Below the pieces are notes generated by a model that was not told where the DNA came from, made no database searches, and saw only the letters and a list, made by a program, of their open reading frames with translations. Source: Lentisphaeria bacterium UBA1784 (GTDB lineage Bacteria; Verrucomicrobiota; Lentisphaeria; Victivallales; Victivallaceae). Taken from it: a DNA stretch of 13,237 nt. The translations under genes and the position numbers were made by a program. This document shows, piece after piece, positions 13,069 to 13,237 of this stretch; within the stretch, counting starts at the first letter, position 1, and each line of letters begins with the position of its first letter. The stretch is from NCBI GenBank assembly GCA_002315455.1, contig DCGG01000130.1:7381-20617 (forward strand). Reading direction: 5' to 3'.

Positions 13069-13237
13069 TCACTTGAACTGAAGCACGCTGGGATCGTATC
13101 CCTCGGGAGCCTTGTACCCGAGAAGTTCGATGCAGGTGGCGGCGAGAGAACTGATCCCGAGGCCGCTCCGCAGTTCCTTGTCGTACTCGCCCTTCCCCGC
13201 CGGATCGTAAACGATGCAGGGGACAGGGTTCAGGGAG
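13069..13237 (-). CDS. gpmI: 2,3-bisphosphoglycerate-independent phosphoglycerate mutase, C-terminus (partial)
   Basis: Only the last 55 residues are inside the window; the gene runs off the right edge and its stop is TGA (complement of 13069-13071). The visible end reads SLNPVPCIVYDPAGKGEYDK, then a segment with LRSGLGISSLAATCIELLGY and a closing PEGYDPSVLQFK. The S-L-N-P-V-P strand followed by a Gly-rich, I-A-x-T-x-x-E-L-L-G segment and P-x-x-Y is the usual C-terminal end of the metal-dependent alkaline-phosphatase-fold mutase, which interconverts 3- and 2-phosphoglycerate in glycolysis. The catalytic metal ligands lie outside. Related members of the alkaline phosphatase superfamily are a possible alternative. 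It converges on the rhamnosidase remnant and has a strong terminator. Confidence 0.75.
   Translation of the reverse strand, partial: SLNPVPCIVYDPAGKGEYDKELRSGLGISSLAATCIELLGYKAPEGYDPSVLQFK

Overview
The window looks like a chromosomal segment of a GC-rich, carbohydrate-degrading bacterium. Strong AAGGAGG-type ribosome binding sites, many signal peptides, large glycosidase-like proteins with added beta-sandwich domains, and a MoxR/Bat cluster would suit the PVC group (Lentisphaerota, for example Victivallales-like). That placement is inference from gene content; nothing here proves the taxon. No phage, transposon, CRISPR array or recognisable defence system is visible.

Layout. (1) At 1-3135, plus strand, is a tight three-gene run: the C-terminal part of a large DUF4091/GH123-like protein, a secreted histidine phosphatase and a secreted metallophosphoesterase. 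It ends in a long-arm inverted repeat. (2) At 3269-3394 is a tRNA-Glu(TTC) gene with its own sigma70-like promoter and a dyad at the probable transcript start. (3) At 5174-3482, minus strand, a PHP-domain phosphoesterase and a TRIC/UPF0126 membrane protein form a two-gene operon with a near-consensus promoter and a terminator hairpin. (4) The divergent intergenic region 5099-5430 is rich in structure: two promoters facing away from each other, a 10-bp inverted repeat over one -35 box, and a hairpin in the leader of a secreted nitroreductase (5431-6060). (5) At 6141-10128, plus strand, is a compact Bat-type cluster: MoxR ATPase, DUF58 protein, BatD/DUF4381-like two-TM protein and BatA-like VWA protein. 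(6) At 10261-12489 is a secreted clan GH-A glycosidase with a C-terminal CBM9-like domain. Its Shine-Dalgarno sequence can be masked by an upstream complementary segment. (7) At 12486-12976, overlapping its stop by ATGA, is the remnant of a GH78-like alpha-L-rhamnosidase with a large internal deletion and a frame change. (8) At 13237-13069, minus strand, is the C-terminus of phosphoglycerate mutase GpmI, with a strong terminator.

How the genes may work together. The secreted glycosidases and phosphatases suggest that sugar and phosphate are released from extracellular or periplasmic substrates. The MoxR/DUF58/VWA genes encode an ATPase chaperone acting on membrane-anchored VWA proteins, usually tied to envelope integrity or stress tolerance. 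The PHP, TRIC, tRNA and GpmI genes are housekeeping-like. The items most worth a second look are the decayed rhamnosidase, the structured regions upstream of the nitroreductase and the glycosidase, and a roughly 20-bp motif shared between those two upstream regions.
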